DNA of 64,000 nt, from contig NZ_JAPFQI010000004.1 in assembly GCF_026183895.1 (NCBI RefSeq), positions 62,001 through 126,000 of the forward strand, written 5' to 3'. The DNA is from Sabulicella glaciei (GTDB lineage: Bacteria > Pseudomonadota > Alphaproteobacteria > Acetobacterales > Acetobacteraceae). A model generated the notes under the pieces. The model had not been told where the DNA came from, did no database searches, and saw only the letters and a program-made list of their open reading frames with translations. Of this stretch, positions 1 to 7,498 are shown piece by piece; the first letter of the stretch is position 1; every line of letters begins with the position of its first letter. A program made the position numbers and the translations under genes.

Positions 1-773
1 ATCACCGTCCCGGCGCCGGCACGACCCTGGCCGCCCGCCACGTCGCACGCGCCCGTCCAGACGCGCAAACCCTGCTGGTGGGCACCAACGTCACCTTTGC
101 CCAGGCGCAATTCGCCTATCGCAACCCGGGTTATGACCCCGACCGCGACTTCGCCCACATCAGCCTGCTGGCGGAGGCGCTGTACTTCCTGTGCGTGAAC
201 CCGAAATGGCAGAGCGTCCAGGAGGTGGTGGAGGAAGCACGCCGCCGGCCGGGCCAGCTCGCCTATACCAGCTGGGGCGTCGGCTCCGTTGCGCACCTGA
301 CCGGAGTGGATTTCTGCAGGCGGGAAGGGATCGACATGATCCACGTTCCCTTCAACGGCACCGCCGCCGCCGTGACCGAGGTGATCGCCGGCCGGGCCGA
401 CTTCATCTTCTGCATCCTGTCGAGCTGCCTTCCGCATGTGGAGGCCGGGCGGCTGCGGGCCGTGGCCACGCCTTCCCCCGAGCGCATCCCGGGCTTCCCC
501 GAGATCCGGACGATGGTCGAGCATGGCTATTCGGACTTCGTCCAACTCCCCTGGTTCAGCCTGTCCGGCCCTGCCGGCCTGCCGGAGGAAACGGCGCTGG
601 CCCTTGAGGAGGTGACCCGTGCGGCCTTCGCCAAGGAATCCGCGAAGCAACGGCTCGCGGCGCTTGGCCTCGTACCGGCGGCACGCGGGGCCGCGGACAT
701 GCGCGCGCGCATCGCCAGCGACCGCGTCACCAATCAGAGGCTGATGCACCAGGCGGGGATCGAGCCGCAGTAG
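1..773 (+). CDS. Bug-family periplasmic solute receptor (TTT-type), 5' truncated by window
   Basis: Substrate-binding protein of the Bug / tripartite tricarboxylate transporter receptor family, which captures small carboxylates in the periplasm. The frame is open from base 3, and its first visible residues contain RPGAGTT, the family signature NRPGAGG that lies about 60 residues into a normal protein. The signal peptide and first lobe strand are therefore outside the window. About 256 residues of the usual 320 remain, including the HVPF motif near visible residue 113 and the closing region typical of the family. It ends in TAG at 771-773. Its last 47 bases overlap the end of the convergent hydrolase gene. 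No membrane subunit (TctA/TctB) is nearby, as is common for these expanded receptors. The ligand cannot be told from sequence. Confidence 0.9.
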   Translation, partial: HRPGAGTTLAARHVARARPDAQTLLVGTNVTFAQAQFAYRNPGYDPDRDFAHISLLAEALYFLCVNPKWQSVQEVVEEARRRPGQLAYTSWGVGSVAHLTGVDFCRREGIDMIHVPFNGTAAAVTEVIAGRADFIFCILSSCLPHVEAGRLRAVATPSPERIPGFPEIRTMVEHGYSDFVQLPWFSLSGPAGLPEETALALEEVTRAAFAKESAKQRLAALGLVPAARGAADMRARIASDRVTNQRLMHQAGIEPQ

Positions 774-1584
774 CGGCAGCCCCGATCCTGGCCAGTGCCT
801 CGTGCATGGCGGGCGCGAAGTCGGCATGGCCGTAAAGATCGTTGTGGCCGGCAGCGATGATCGCCTCGAAGACCAGGTTGTCGATGACGGGGCGCAGCGC
901 GGCGCTGCGCCGTGCCGGCACGACGCGGTCCTGGCCCGCCAGGATGAGGGCCGTCGGAACGGGGGAGCCGCGCAGGAACTCGACGGTTGGCATTCGGTGA
1001 CGCAGGAGCAGGCCGACCGGAGCCCACCAGTAAAGGTCCTGGGCCAGGGCCTCCAGGGAGTCGAAGGGGGTGACCAGGATCAGACCGGCAACCGGCCGGC
1101 GCTTCGCCAGATAGGCCGCGACGCTGGCACCCAGGCTGAACCCGATGGCGATGACCGGTCGCTCGCGGTCCTGCTGTTGGAGGTGATCGAAGATCAGCGT
1201 GGAGTCGGAGAGCAGCGCATCCGCGCTTGGTCGCCCGCTGCTTGACGCATAGCCACGGTAGTGGACGGCAACGGTTTCCTGACCAGGGAAGAGGTTGTGA
1301 AGGTACAGAGCCATGGCCTCGGCGTTCCAGGCATTCCCGCCGAACCCCAGCAGCCTCGGTGTCCTCTCATTTGTCGTCCCCTTGGTCCCAGGCAGCTTCA
1401 CACCCGAGAGGATGGCGCCATCGGGCATCCTGATCTCCAGGTGCTGCGCCGACCCGGGGAGTTGTACCCGCTCGATTCGGGCAAGCGCCGTTGGGAAGAT
1501 GAGCCCGGTCTGGGCGAGGTACATCCCGCCCAGGAGAGCGGCGTAGAAAGAAGCCAAGATCAGCGCACTGTAAGCGAGCCACAT
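727..1584 (-). CDS. Membrane-anchored alpha/beta hydrolase (BEM46/ABHD13-like)
   Basis: Serine hydrolase of the alpha/beta fold, 285 residues. A single hydrophobic segment at residues 2-24 should anchor it in the inner membrane with the catalytic domain outside. The nucleophile elbow reads GFSLGAS, an oxyanion-type segment FGGNAWN sits near residue 80, and GQDRVVP and AGHNDLYGH carry the likely acid and histidine of the triad. This layout matches the BEM46/YfhR group, whose substrates are poorly known. The start was set at the ATG at 1584 because GGGAGCGGAG lies just upstream and the hydrophobic anchor begins there; a longer frame to 1629 has no such site. It converges on, and overlaps, the Bug receptor gene. 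Confidence 0.85.
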   Translation of the reverse strand: MWLAYSALILASFYAALLGGMYLAQTGLIFPTALARIERVQLPGSAQHLEIRMPDGAILSGVKLPGTKGTTNERTPRLLGFGGNAWNAEAMALYLHNLFPGQETVAVHYRGYASSSGRPSADALLSDSTLIFDHLQQQDRERPVIAIGFSLGASVAAYLAKRRPVAGLILVTPFDSLEALAQDLYWWAPVGLLLRHRMPTVEFLRGSPVPTALILAGQDRVVPARRSAALRPVIDNLVFEAIIAAGHNDLYGHADFAPAMHEALARIGAAATAARSPPGASASDW

Positions 1585-2004
1585 TCGACAACTCCGCTCC
1601 CTCTCGTGACAGCCGCTGCGGGCTGGCACTCGTGAACATGATCGCTTGTGCCGGAGTTTTCCCCGCCTGGGAAAAGCCAGGAAGGGAACGCTGTTGCCAG
1701 TGGAGGTTCCATAGATCTGCCCTGCGATGCGGTCGTTGATCGGCTCAAAAATTGCCCGACCGTTAAGTTTTGATCGGATCGAAATCTACGGGCTAAGTCG
1801 CGAAACTGCCCCCGTTGCAGAATCGCGATTGCGGAGGCACGAATGTTCCATTGGGCGATTCATTCAAGATTAGGCAGGAGCCTTAATCAGTTCTCCCAAC
1901 CATTGAAGGTCGCCAATCCGGCCATATCTCGGAACTACGAATTCGCGGCCCCCACTTCGGCCGCTTGCACAATGCCGGGTGCACTTTGCTGAGGAGATGA
2001 TTCG
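1585..2004. other. Divergent intergenic region, lower GC
   Basis: This 420-base stretch between the divergent hydrolase and H-NS-like genes has no credible gene. It is visibly less GC-rich than the coding DNA around it, as expected for promoters and for binding by the H-NS-like product next door. It contains an imperfect 17-base palindrome at 1768-1784 (TTTTGATC-G-GATCGAAA). GAGGAG at 1991-1996 is the ribosome-binding site of the downstream gene. No promoter boxes could be assigned with confidence. Confidence 0.5.
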
Positions 2005-2430
2005 ATGTCAGACAATCAAGCGGACGCCAAATCCCGCCCACGCGGGCGCGAGGCGGACGACAAGCAGGCCTTTGACAGGATGATGGCCGAGCTTGAAAGA
2101 ATGAATGTCGGGGAACTGCGCGAGCTTGCCAGCGCGGCAGAATCCTTGATCCAGCGAAAGGCAGAGGACGAGAAGCGGTCCCTCAAGGAGGAGATCGAGC
2201 GCAGGGCGGCCGATCTGGGTATCAGCATTCGCGATCTTTTCGGCGAGCCAGTCCAGGCCAGCGGCCGCGGCCGAGGAAGACCAGCCAGGAAGGCCGAGAC
2301 TGAAGCTCCTGCTCCGAAATACCGTGGGCCAAATGGAGAGGGCTGGAGCGGCCGCGGCCGCATGCCGAAATGGCTGCAGGTCGCCCAGGCCGAGGGCAAG
2401 TCCAAGGACGACTATCTGATCAGATCGTGA
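2005..2430 (+). CDS. H-NS family nucleoid-associated protein
   Basis: DNA-binding nucleoid protein of the H-NS/MvaT-like group, 141 residues. The N-terminal half (about residues 20-80) is charged and predicted helical, which is the oligomerisation domain. A linker near residue 90 reads GRGRGRPARK, an AT-hook-like segment. The C-terminal domain (about 107-141) has the family DNA-contact signature WSGRGRMPKWL. Such proteins coat AT-rich and foreign DNA and silence it, which fits its place beside a transposon and degraded genes. GAGGAG sits 8 bases before the ATG. A 7-bp stem-loop follows the stop. The family assignment is firm; the gene's targets are unknown. Confidence 0.92.
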   Translation: MSDNQADAKSRPRGREADDKQAFDRMMAELERMNVGELRELASAAESLIQRKAEDEKRSLKEEIERRAADLGISIRDLFGEPVQASGRGRGRPARKAETEAPAPKYRGPNGEGWSGRGRMPKWLQVAQAEGKSKDDYLIRS

Positions 2431-2443
2431 CCCGCAAAGCTTT

Positions 2444-2463
2444 GGCCGGTTTCACGACCGGCC
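2444..2463 (+). terminator. Stem-loop after the H-NS-like gene
   Basis: A perfect 7-bp inverted repeat, GGCCGGT-ttcacg-ACCGGCC, starts 13 bases after the H-NS-like stop codon. It has no T-run on the + strand, so it is at best a factor-assisted terminator or a 3'-end stabiliser. Confidence 0.35.
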
Positions 2464-2565
2464 GAGGCAGGCCCTCTCGTTTCTGCGGGCGCCGAACTCC
2501 CTGGCGGGCAGGCGGGCGTTCCGATCTGCTCTATGGTGCAGCCCGCATCCTGGTGGGAAACGACG

Positions 2566-3171
2566 ATGAGCCTGCATGTCGACTATTTCGCATCGCTGAA
2601 CTCGCCCTGGACCCATCTGGGCGCGGCGCGGCTGGAGGCGAATGTCGCGCGCCATGGAGCGAGTTTGCGCATCTTCCCCGTCGATTTCGGGACCATCTTC
2701 CCGGCGACGGGCGGGCTTCCCCTGCCCAAGCGCTCGCCGCAGCGTCAGGCCTACCGCCTGCAGGAGCTGGAGCGTTGGCGCTTGCATCTCGGCATTCCCA
2801 TCCAGATCAAGCCCCGTTTCTTTCCGGCGGATGAGAAGCTGTCCGCCGGTTGTGTGATCGCGGCGCGCGAAACGCTCGGCGACGAGCCGGCGATCCGCCT
2901 TGCGCACCGTGTGCTGAAGGCCCTGTGGGAGGAAGAACGTGACACCGGCAATCCGGACGTCCTCGCTGTGCTGATCGAGGAGATCGGGCTCGACGCTTCT
3001 CGCTTGTTGAAGCTGGGTGCGGAGGACCGCTGGATGGAACAGCGGGCCCTTGATACGCAAGCCGCACTTGCACGCGGCGTATTTGGCGCGCCAAGCTACG
3101 TGGTTGGCGAGGAGATCTTCTGGGGGCAGGACCGACTGGATTTCCTCGAGCGCAGGCTGGCACTCGGGTAA
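2566..3171 (+). CDS. 2-hydroxychromene-2-carboxylate isomerase family protein (DsbA/GST-kappa fold)
   Basis: Glutathione-dependent isomerase-like protein of the DsbA superfamily, 201 residues. Characterised relatives isomerise 2-hydroxychromene-2-carboxylate in naphthalene breakdown. The active-site start of the thioredoxin fold reads SPWTHLG (about residues 11-17), with serine in place of the DsbA cysteine pair, as in HCCA isomerases and kappa-class glutathione transferases. The conserved cis-proline loop reads GVFGAPSYV near residue 170, followed by FWGQDRL, which is typical of the family. The ATG at 2566 was preferred over 2533 because GGTGGGA lies upstream of it and the family begins just before the first strand. 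No aromatic catabolic genes are adjacent, so the substrate is open. Confidence 0.85.
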   Translation: MSLHVDYFASLNSPWTHLGAARLEANVARHGASLRIFPVDFGTIFPATGGLPLPKRSPQRQAYRLQELERWRLHLGIPIQIKPRFFPADEKLSAGCVIAARETLGDEPAIRLAHRVLKALWEEERDTGNPDVLAVLIEEIGLDASRLLKLGAEDRWMEQRALDTQAALARGVFGAPSYVVGEEIFWGQDRLDFLERRLALG

Positions 3172-3564
3172 AGCTGCACAAGGATCACTCTCGTGCACGG
3201 CGCAGCTTCCTGAAGGTCCCAGAAAAACGCAGGCTGCTTAGGTGCGGGATGCCGTGCTCCCACTCTGTACGTGCCGGGCCCACGAGCACGGAGGCCGAGC
3301 ATCAGCGCGGGAACCGTCTGCTGGAATCACTCCACTAGGCTCTGCAGCGACGAGCGGGCCGTGGGGCTGCGATTTCGGAGGCCGGCCTCGCGGGCGGAGG
3401 GAGGACACCACTCTGGACCTGCTGCAGGACTGATCGATGCTCATGCATCGCGTGATCGATCATGCGGTCACGGGAAAGGTGGACAAGAAGACGCTGCGCC
3501 TTCTCATGCGCGACCGGCAGTCGGCTAGGACATCGGCCCACAAGGCACGCCTTCGCCGGCGGCC
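3172..3564. other. Gap before the IS element, no confident gene
   Basis: 393 bases lie between the isomerase gene and the IS481 element. A 48-codon frame at 3437-3583 (starting MLMHRVIDHAVTGKV, very basic) runs into the element and stops inside its left inverted repeat, so it may be the front of a gene cut by the insertion. It has no clear ribosome-binding site and no recognisable family, and is not called as a gene. Confidence 0.3.
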
Positions 3565-3580
3565 CCTAGCTGTCTGGTTG
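3565..3580 (+). repeat. IS481 left end: CTAG target and inverted repeat
   Basis: Bases 3565-3570 are the flanking target copy CCTAGC. Bases 3571-3580 are the left terminal inverted repeat TGTCTGGTTG. The transposase reading frame ends in the flank, whose CTA supplies its TAG stop. Confidence 0.75.
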
Positions 3581-4558
3581 TGAGACCTCCTTGGCGGCTT
3601 CAACGATGAGGCGTGCTTTGGCGATGTCCTCTGTGTCCGCTTGACCCGAGGGCTTCGTGCCTCGAAGTCTTCGCCTGGCGGCGAGGCGCTCGGCCACGAC
3701 CTGATTGGGCGTCCGGCCACCGAGAACCCGCTGACGGCGCGCGTTGTAGGCGGCGTTGAAGCCGCGCAGAAGCTGCTCGAGATCGCGATGGAAGGGGATG
3801 GTGAGGCCCAGCACCTCGCTCTCAACGCGACCGTTGAAGCGCTCTGCCATCCCGTTCGTCTGCGGCGTATAGGGCCGGGTGTGGCGGTACGTCGCCCCCA
3901 GCGCGGCACAGACCTTCTCGAAGGCTGGCGAGAAGCAGCTGCCGTTGTCGGTGAGCACGTGGGTGATCCGAAACGGGAAGGCCGCAACTGCCTCTCGCAG
4001 GAAGGCAATGGCGCTCCTCGTGGTCATGTCGTCCTTGACCGCCAGATGGACCGACCGCGAGCACCGGTCGATGGCGACAAAGAGATAGCGCTTGCGGCGC
4101 TCGCCCGTGGTGGTCTGCAGCTTGGGCAGCTGTTTGATGTCGATGTGGATGAAGCCGAGGTCGTAGTCGCGGAACCGCCCGGTGCCCCTGGCCGGTCGTT
4201 CGGAAGCGGGAGGCCTCCGCCGGTTCAACCCCTCGGCCTTGAGCATGCGCCAGATGCTGTCGCGGTTCAGGTGCGGCAGGAAGTGGGTGACGACGAAGGT
4301 GAGATCGTCGAGCGCGAAGTTGGTGGCCCGGCGCAAGGCGCAGACCACGGCGCGCTCCTCCTCCGTGGCCTTCCAGGGCAGCTTATGGGGACGGGCCGAA
4401 TGATCGAGGCAGTCCTCGGCTCCACGCTTGCGCTACTTGCGGATGGTCTCGGCGCTGACCCCAAAACGGCGGGCCAGCACACCGGACGGCTCGCTTGAGC
4501 GGGCGATCTCAGCGCGCACCGCGGGGGTGGTGCGGGCATTGGGGTGGATCTGATGCAT
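3566..4558 (-). pseudogene. IS481-family transposase interrupted by an in-frame amber codon
   Basis: DDE transposase with N-terminal helix-turn-helix. Reading from the ATG at 4558, the product starts MHQIHPNARTTPAVRAEI and contains GVLARRFGVSAETIRK, the HTH that binds the IS ends. At 4433-4435 the codon expected to be tryptophan (TGG, in the family pattern TIRKWR) is TAG. The frame then continues unbroken for 288 codons with the integrase core: DIKQLP (first Asp), DNGSCF (second Asp) and the C-terminal Glu in MAERFNGRVE. Only this one lesion is visible in 330 codons, so the inactivation is recent. Restart at an internal codon would lack the HTH. The terminal TAG (3568-3566) lies outside the IS, in the target CTAG. 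Confidence 0.85.
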
Positions 4559-4663
4559 GGCTCACCTCCGTCCCAGGATGGCGCGCGGCAGACGCTCAAA
4601 CCGGCGCCGGTACCCCACGATTGCCAAGCCTACCGGATCCCAGCAATGCTCCGCAACCAGACA
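3571..4663 (-). mobile_element. IS481-family insertion sequence, about 1.09 kb
   Basis: A complete-looking IS of 1093 bases with a single transposase frame on the minus strand. The two ends share the terminal inverted repeat TGTCTGGTTG (10 of 10 bases) before diverging. The flanks are CCTAGC on the left (3565-3570) and GCTAGC on the right (4664-4669). This matches the NCTAGN hexamer target preference known for IS481-type elements, although the outer base differs, so the duplication is imperfect or has mutated. The element lies against the 3' end of the dCMP deaminase gene. The amber codon in its transposase suggests it can no longer move by itself unless the codon is suppressed. Confidence 0.88.
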
Positions 4664-4669
4664 GCTAGC
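4654..4669 (-). repeat. IS481 right end: inverted repeat and CTAG target
   Basis: Bases 4654-4663 are the right inverted repeat (CAACCAGACA on the + strand). Bases 4664-4669 are the second target copy GCTAGC. The CTA at 4665-4667 is also the stop codon of the neighbouring dCMP deaminase gene. Confidence 0.75.
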
Positions 4670-5132
4670 TGGGGAGAGGGCGGCCAACCACCACTTCGCA
4701 GGCCCAGCGGCGATACACCACACCACACTCGGCGAAGATCCGGCGCGCCGTTTCCTGGCTTTCGTGCCAGCTGGGCATCTCGGGCGCGGCGGCATGAACC
4801 ACCACCTCTTGGATGCCGCTTTGCACGATGCCGCGGGCGCAGGGGGCGCAGCACGGGTGCGTCACGTAGATCGAGCAGCCGAGGCACGAGACCCCGATCC
4901 GGGCGGCGTTGAAAATCGCGTTGCGCTCGGCGCATTCGAAGACGTTCAGCTTCAGCGGCTTGACGTGGATCGCGGGGTCGTTGTCGTCGATGCCGCGCGG
5001 GGGGCCGTTGTAGCCCTTCGAGCGGATGGCGTGGTCCTGGCCCACGATCACCGCGCCCACCTGCCGCTTGCGGTCCTTGCTTTTCAAGGCGGCCAGGTGC
5101 GCTTCGTTGATGAAATAGGTGTCCCAGTCCAT
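4665..5132 (-). CDS. Deoxycytidylate (dCMP) deaminase family protein
   Basis: Zinc enzyme converting dCMP to dUMP for thymidylate synthesis, 155 residues. The zinc site is visible as CAERNAI (Cys67, Glu69 as proton shuttle) and CAPCA (Cys95, Cys98). GYNGPP near residue 40 and the long insert before the zinc site match dCMP rather than free cytidine deaminases. Position 67 is Cys where dCMP deaminases more often have His; Cys also ligates zinc (as in cytidine deaminases), so activity is still expected. AAAGGCAGGC precedes the ATG at 5132. The stop codon lies in the CTAG next to the IS481 element, so insertion happened exactly at the gene's end, and the last residues could differ from an uninterrupted relative. 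Confidence 0.88.
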   Translation of the reverse strand: MDWDTYFINEAHLAALKSKDRKRQVGAVIVGQDHAIRSKGYNGPPRGIDDNDPAIHVKPLKLNVFECAERNAIFNAARIGVSCLGCSIYVTHPCCAPCARGIVQSGIQEVVVHAAAPEMPSWHESQETARRIFAECGVVYRRWACEVVVGRPLPS

Positions 5133-5279
5133 GCCTGCCTTTTGCCACAAGCAAAGACTGTCGCCTAACGGGGCAGCGCCGGTTCCCAGGAGGCCGGCAC
5201 CGTTTCGATCGATCTCGCTTACACTTGATCTTCGCTGCCTTTGCTGATCGCGCCCCTGGGAGTTCATGCCGTTCTCCAG

Positions 5280-5540
5280 TAGCTCACCGTGCGGCAGATG
5301 GTGCAGCGCCTCGGCGGCTATCCTAGGGCGGCGATGGTCGGCACCCCTAATTCGATTGTCGACGAGATGCATTTCTTGCTGGAGAGAGAGGCCGCCGATG
5401 CCTCCAACGTGATGTCCCAGCACGTGTCGAGTGGGCTGAAGGAGTTCAGCGACGGCGCGGCGTGCTCCGCAGCGATTACGTGGGCACGACGCTGCGTGAT
5501 CATCCGGGCCTATGGTGCCCCGAGAACCGCTTCTTCCCCA
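5280..5540 (+). pseudogene. Relic of an NtaA/SnaA/DszA-type flavin monooxygenase (C-terminal part)
   Basis: This is the tail of a luciferase-like FMNH2-dependent monooxygenase of the nitrilotriacetate monooxygenase group. In one frame LTVRQMVQRLGGY and MVGTPNSIVDEM match the family's LTVRQL and VGTPEQIADEM blocks. After the segment ending KEFS, the match resumes in another frame as RRRGVLRSDYVGTTLRD and then PENRFF. The expected stretch between the two (roughly VDLVVPEL) is missing, so a small deletion changed the frame near 5447. No start and none of the first 300 or so residues are present. It is a dead fragment of a former catabolic gene. Confidence 0.7.
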
Positions 5541-5641
5541 GCGCGGACGCGCGCCCCGAGCGCTGGGCCTCCTTTCCCAGGACAAGAAAAGGGGCCGGAG
5601 GACCCCCTATTTTACTGTTTCACCGCTGGTCTCACTTCACT

Positions 5642-5770
5642 TCACCGGACGATAGTCTCGCCGCGGTGTGTCATATCCGTGTCGTCGTCCGTGACGATGT
5701 CGCGGTCCCTGGTCTCGGGCACCATCAGCGCCCCGGTTACCACGGTCGCCATTGCGTTGGCGGTCGGAGA
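5642..5770 (-). pseudogene. Probable relic of an MFS permease C-terminus
   Basis: On the minus strand a short frame ending at TGA 5644-5642 reads ATVVTGALMVPETRDRDIV followed by an acidic tail. A last hydrophobic helix followed by PETR and an acidic end is the classic C-terminus of major facilitator permeases. Nothing of the other eleven helices is present upstream. It faces the flavin monooxygenase relic, so the two may derive from one degraded uptake-and-oxidation cluster. The match is short and the call tentative. Confidence 0.4.
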
Positions 5771-5803
5771 CCAGAGACCTGATGAAGCCTTGCGATGCCT
5801 TGG

Positions 5804-5832
5804 CAGGATAGCCATTGGGTGAGGCTATCCTG
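5804..5832. other. Perfect 10-bp stem-loop beyond the PRC-barrel gene
   Basis: CAGGATAGCC, a 9-base loop and GGCTATCCTG form a perfect hairpin 64 bases past the stop of the minus-strand PRC-barrel gene. There is no T-run on either strand. It may end or protect that transcript. Confidence 0.45.
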
Positions 5833-5895
5833 TGTGCGGGCCGGGCAGGCTGTCCGCGGCCGCATGCTCGCCTTGGGGCAACTCCGTTGCGGAGG

Positions 5896-6270
5896 TCAGT
5901 CGCGGTAGTCGAAGCCTGGCATGGCCCGGACCTCGTCGCGGGTCATGGGCAATTCGATGCGGCGGTTCTCGCCCATGCGGATGCGGTCGAAGGGGATCAT
6001 CACATGCCGGTCGCTGCGCATGATGCCGCGGTCGACTTCGACGACGACGCCGACCACGCGGCCCTGCGCGTCGAGGACCATGTCCTCGACCTCGCCCACA
6101 TTGTGGCCGTCGGAGCTACGCACGTCGCGGTCGATGATCGCCTTGGCCCGGAACTGACCTTGCGCCATGGCCGCAGGTGCGCTTGTCGTGCCGGATGCCG
6201 TCGTCTGTGCCGGCGCGGCAGGTGCGGCCAGACTGATCGCGAGGGCAGCGGCGAGGGTGGGCTTGAGCAT
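5896..6270 (-). CDS. Exported PRC-barrel domain protein
   Basis: Small secreted protein of 124 residues with a PRC-barrel fold. The N-terminus MLKPTLAAALAISLAAPAAPAQ is a signal peptide with a likely cut after APAQ. The remainder contains the PRC pattern VGEVEDMVLDAQGRVVGVV and then a strand-rich end. Exported PRC-barrel proteins are common in Acetobacteraceae and Rhizobiales and are often linked to envelope stress; a molecular role is not established. GGAGGACG lies just before the ATG at 6270, which fixes this start over a longer frame upstream. It is followed by a stem-loop at 5804-5832. Confidence 0.85.
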   Translation of the reverse strand: MLKPTLAAALAISLAAPAAPAQTTASGTTSAPAAMAQGQFRAKAIIDRDVRSSDGHNVGEVEDMVLDAQGRVVGVVVEVDRGIMRSDRHVMIPFDRIRMGENRRIELPMTRDEVRAMPGFDYRD

Positions 6271-6463
6271 GGTTCGTCCTCCTGTTCGGGCGTTGGCGCA
6301 ACGCGGGCGCACGCGCCTCGTTGCCGCGCGCGAGGTGACGGAGACCCGGTCATAGCTGCCTTCGGATGGGACGAGGCGGATCAGGGCGGATACACGTTCT
6401 TGCGCCGGACGGTTCGTCGTCATCGACGACAATGAAACCGTGAATCTTCCCGGCCTGACATGG

Positions 6464-6494
6464 AAAACGCTCCGGCCCTTGTGGGGCCGGAGCG
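6464..6494 (-). terminator. Intrinsic terminator after the PEP-CTERM-like stub
   Basis: An 11-bp perfect stem (CGCTCCGGCCC at 6468-6478 with GGGCCGGAGCG at 6484-6494) with a 5-base loop is followed on the minus strand by TTTT (AAAA at 6464-6467). It sits 28 bases beyond the stop codon at 6523. Confidence 0.8.
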
Positions 6495-6522
6495 CTGAAT
6501 TGTGTCCGCTGACCTGGAAGTT

Positions 6523-6663
6523 TCAGGCGGCCTTGCGGCGTAGGAGGCCGAGGCCCAGCAGGCCAGCGCCCAGCAGGGCGAAGCCGGCCGGCGCGGGCAC
6601 GGGCACCGGGAGCGCCGAACCGGCAGACCATGCGTATCGTTCCCTGGATTGTATAGATTTCAT
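6523..6663 (-). pseudogene. Stub carrying a PEP-CTERM-like sorting tail
   Basis: The last 30 codons read PVPVPAPAG, a hydrophobic helix FALLGAGLLGLGLL, then RRKAA. This is the proline-rich motif, membrane helix and basic end of exosortase/PEP-CTERM-type exported proteins. Upstream the frame has only a short, non-secretory leader (possible ATG at 6663) and no signal peptide, so the tail appears to have lost its protein. It keeps its own strong terminator at 6464-6494. The upstream DNA is relatively AT-rich. Either this is a deletion remnant or a very small membrane peptide; the first is more likely. Confidence 0.5.
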
Positions 6664-6802
6664 GCAAAACCCGACTAAATCGGTTGAACGTGCGGTCAAA
6701 GGTGCAACCGCCACACTTGTCGATGATTTGTCTTTTTTAGATGGTGTGCTTGCCTCCCGGCAGCCATCCACTGCCCCTGGTTAGCAGGGTGCTCTCCACT
6801 GG

Positions 6803-6843
6803 CCCCCGCCTTCGGTTTGACAGACTTGGCGGGGGTCTTTTTT
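6803..6843 (+). terminator. Strong intrinsic terminator with no visible gene before it
   Basis: CCCCCGCC (6803-6810) pairs with GGCGGGGG (6828-6835), followed by TC and six T. It reads as a canonical + strand terminator, but no + strand protein gene ends nearby. The 350 bases from 6664 to 7012 hold no recognisable gene, so the terminator may belong to a small RNA or a lost gene. Confidence 0.75.
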
Positions 6844-7012
6844 GCATAGAGATCAGAGGTTGTGGTCACCGAGGCGGTGAGGCCGAAGCCCTGTGGCCGA
6901 TGGGGATCAACCCATCTTGGAAGCCGTGCTGATCCTCGGGACGAGCCCTGAGATAGAGAGGAAGTTCGCAGAACTCCCCTCACGCTGGCGCCCGTTGGAT
7001 CGAGACGCGGCG

Positions 7013-7498
7013 TCATCCTTCGCGAAGGGTGCGGCGCATGAGCGTCACCTCGATCCCGCGCTTCGGCTCGAATTCCTGCCCCGCATATTCCCACCCAAGC
7101 TGCGCGTAGAGTGCGTCGGCGGTCCAGGTGTAGAGCCAGAGGGTCTGCACACCGGACGCAGCGGCGAAACGCTCCACGCGTCGCACGAGCGCGGAGGCGA
7201 AGCCGCGCCCTCGGAACTGCGGCTGGACGACCACGCCTGCCAGCCAGGGCGAAAGGTCTCGTCGTGTTTCCAGATCATCATGCGCAAGGCTGGCCGTGCC
7301 CACGGGTTGGCCATCCAGCAGCAACACGAAGCTTTCCTCTGGCCCGCGGGGCGGAGCGCGGAACAGGGCCTCGGTTTCCGCCAAAGTGCGGCCACTGGGA
7401 TTTCCGAACGTCTCCTGCATCCAGCGCGCCAAGGTCGGTACTAGGTCGGGACGGTCGGTGACGGTGACGATCTCGTGGGGAGGTGCTTCGCGAGCCAT
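7013..7498 (-). CDS. GNAT-family N-acetyltransferase
   Basis: Acetyl-CoA-dependent acetyltransferase of about 161 residues. The acetyl-CoA pyrophosphate loop reads VVQPQFRGRGFASALV (motif A, Q-x-x-G-R-G). A strand with GTASLAHDDL precedes it and LWLYTWTADALYAQLGWE (motif B, with YAQLGW) follows. The substrate is unknown. The start is uncertain: the ATG at 7498 gives the usual GNAT length but lacks a good ribosome-binding site, and an ATG at 7540 is possible. The gene is divergent from the small membrane protein gene at 7651. Confidence 0.8.
   Translation of the reverse strand: MAREAPPHEIVTVTDRPDLVPTLARWMQETFGNPSGRTLAETEALFRAPPRGPEESFVLLLDGQPVGTASLAHDDLETRRDLSPWLAGVVVQPQFRGRGFASALVRRVERFAAASGVQTLWLYTWTADALYAQLGWEYAGQEFEPKRGIEVTLMRRTLREG

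Noticed and set aside
3437-3583. A 48-codon basic frame running into the IS481 left end
   Set aside because: No ribosome-binding site and no family; it stops within the inverted repeat, so it may be chance or the front of a disrupted gene.
3571-6494. A composite transposon or genomic island bounded by the IS481 element
   Set aside because: Only one IS copy is present, with no second copy, tRNA target or integrase. The decayed region beside it fits simple erosion.
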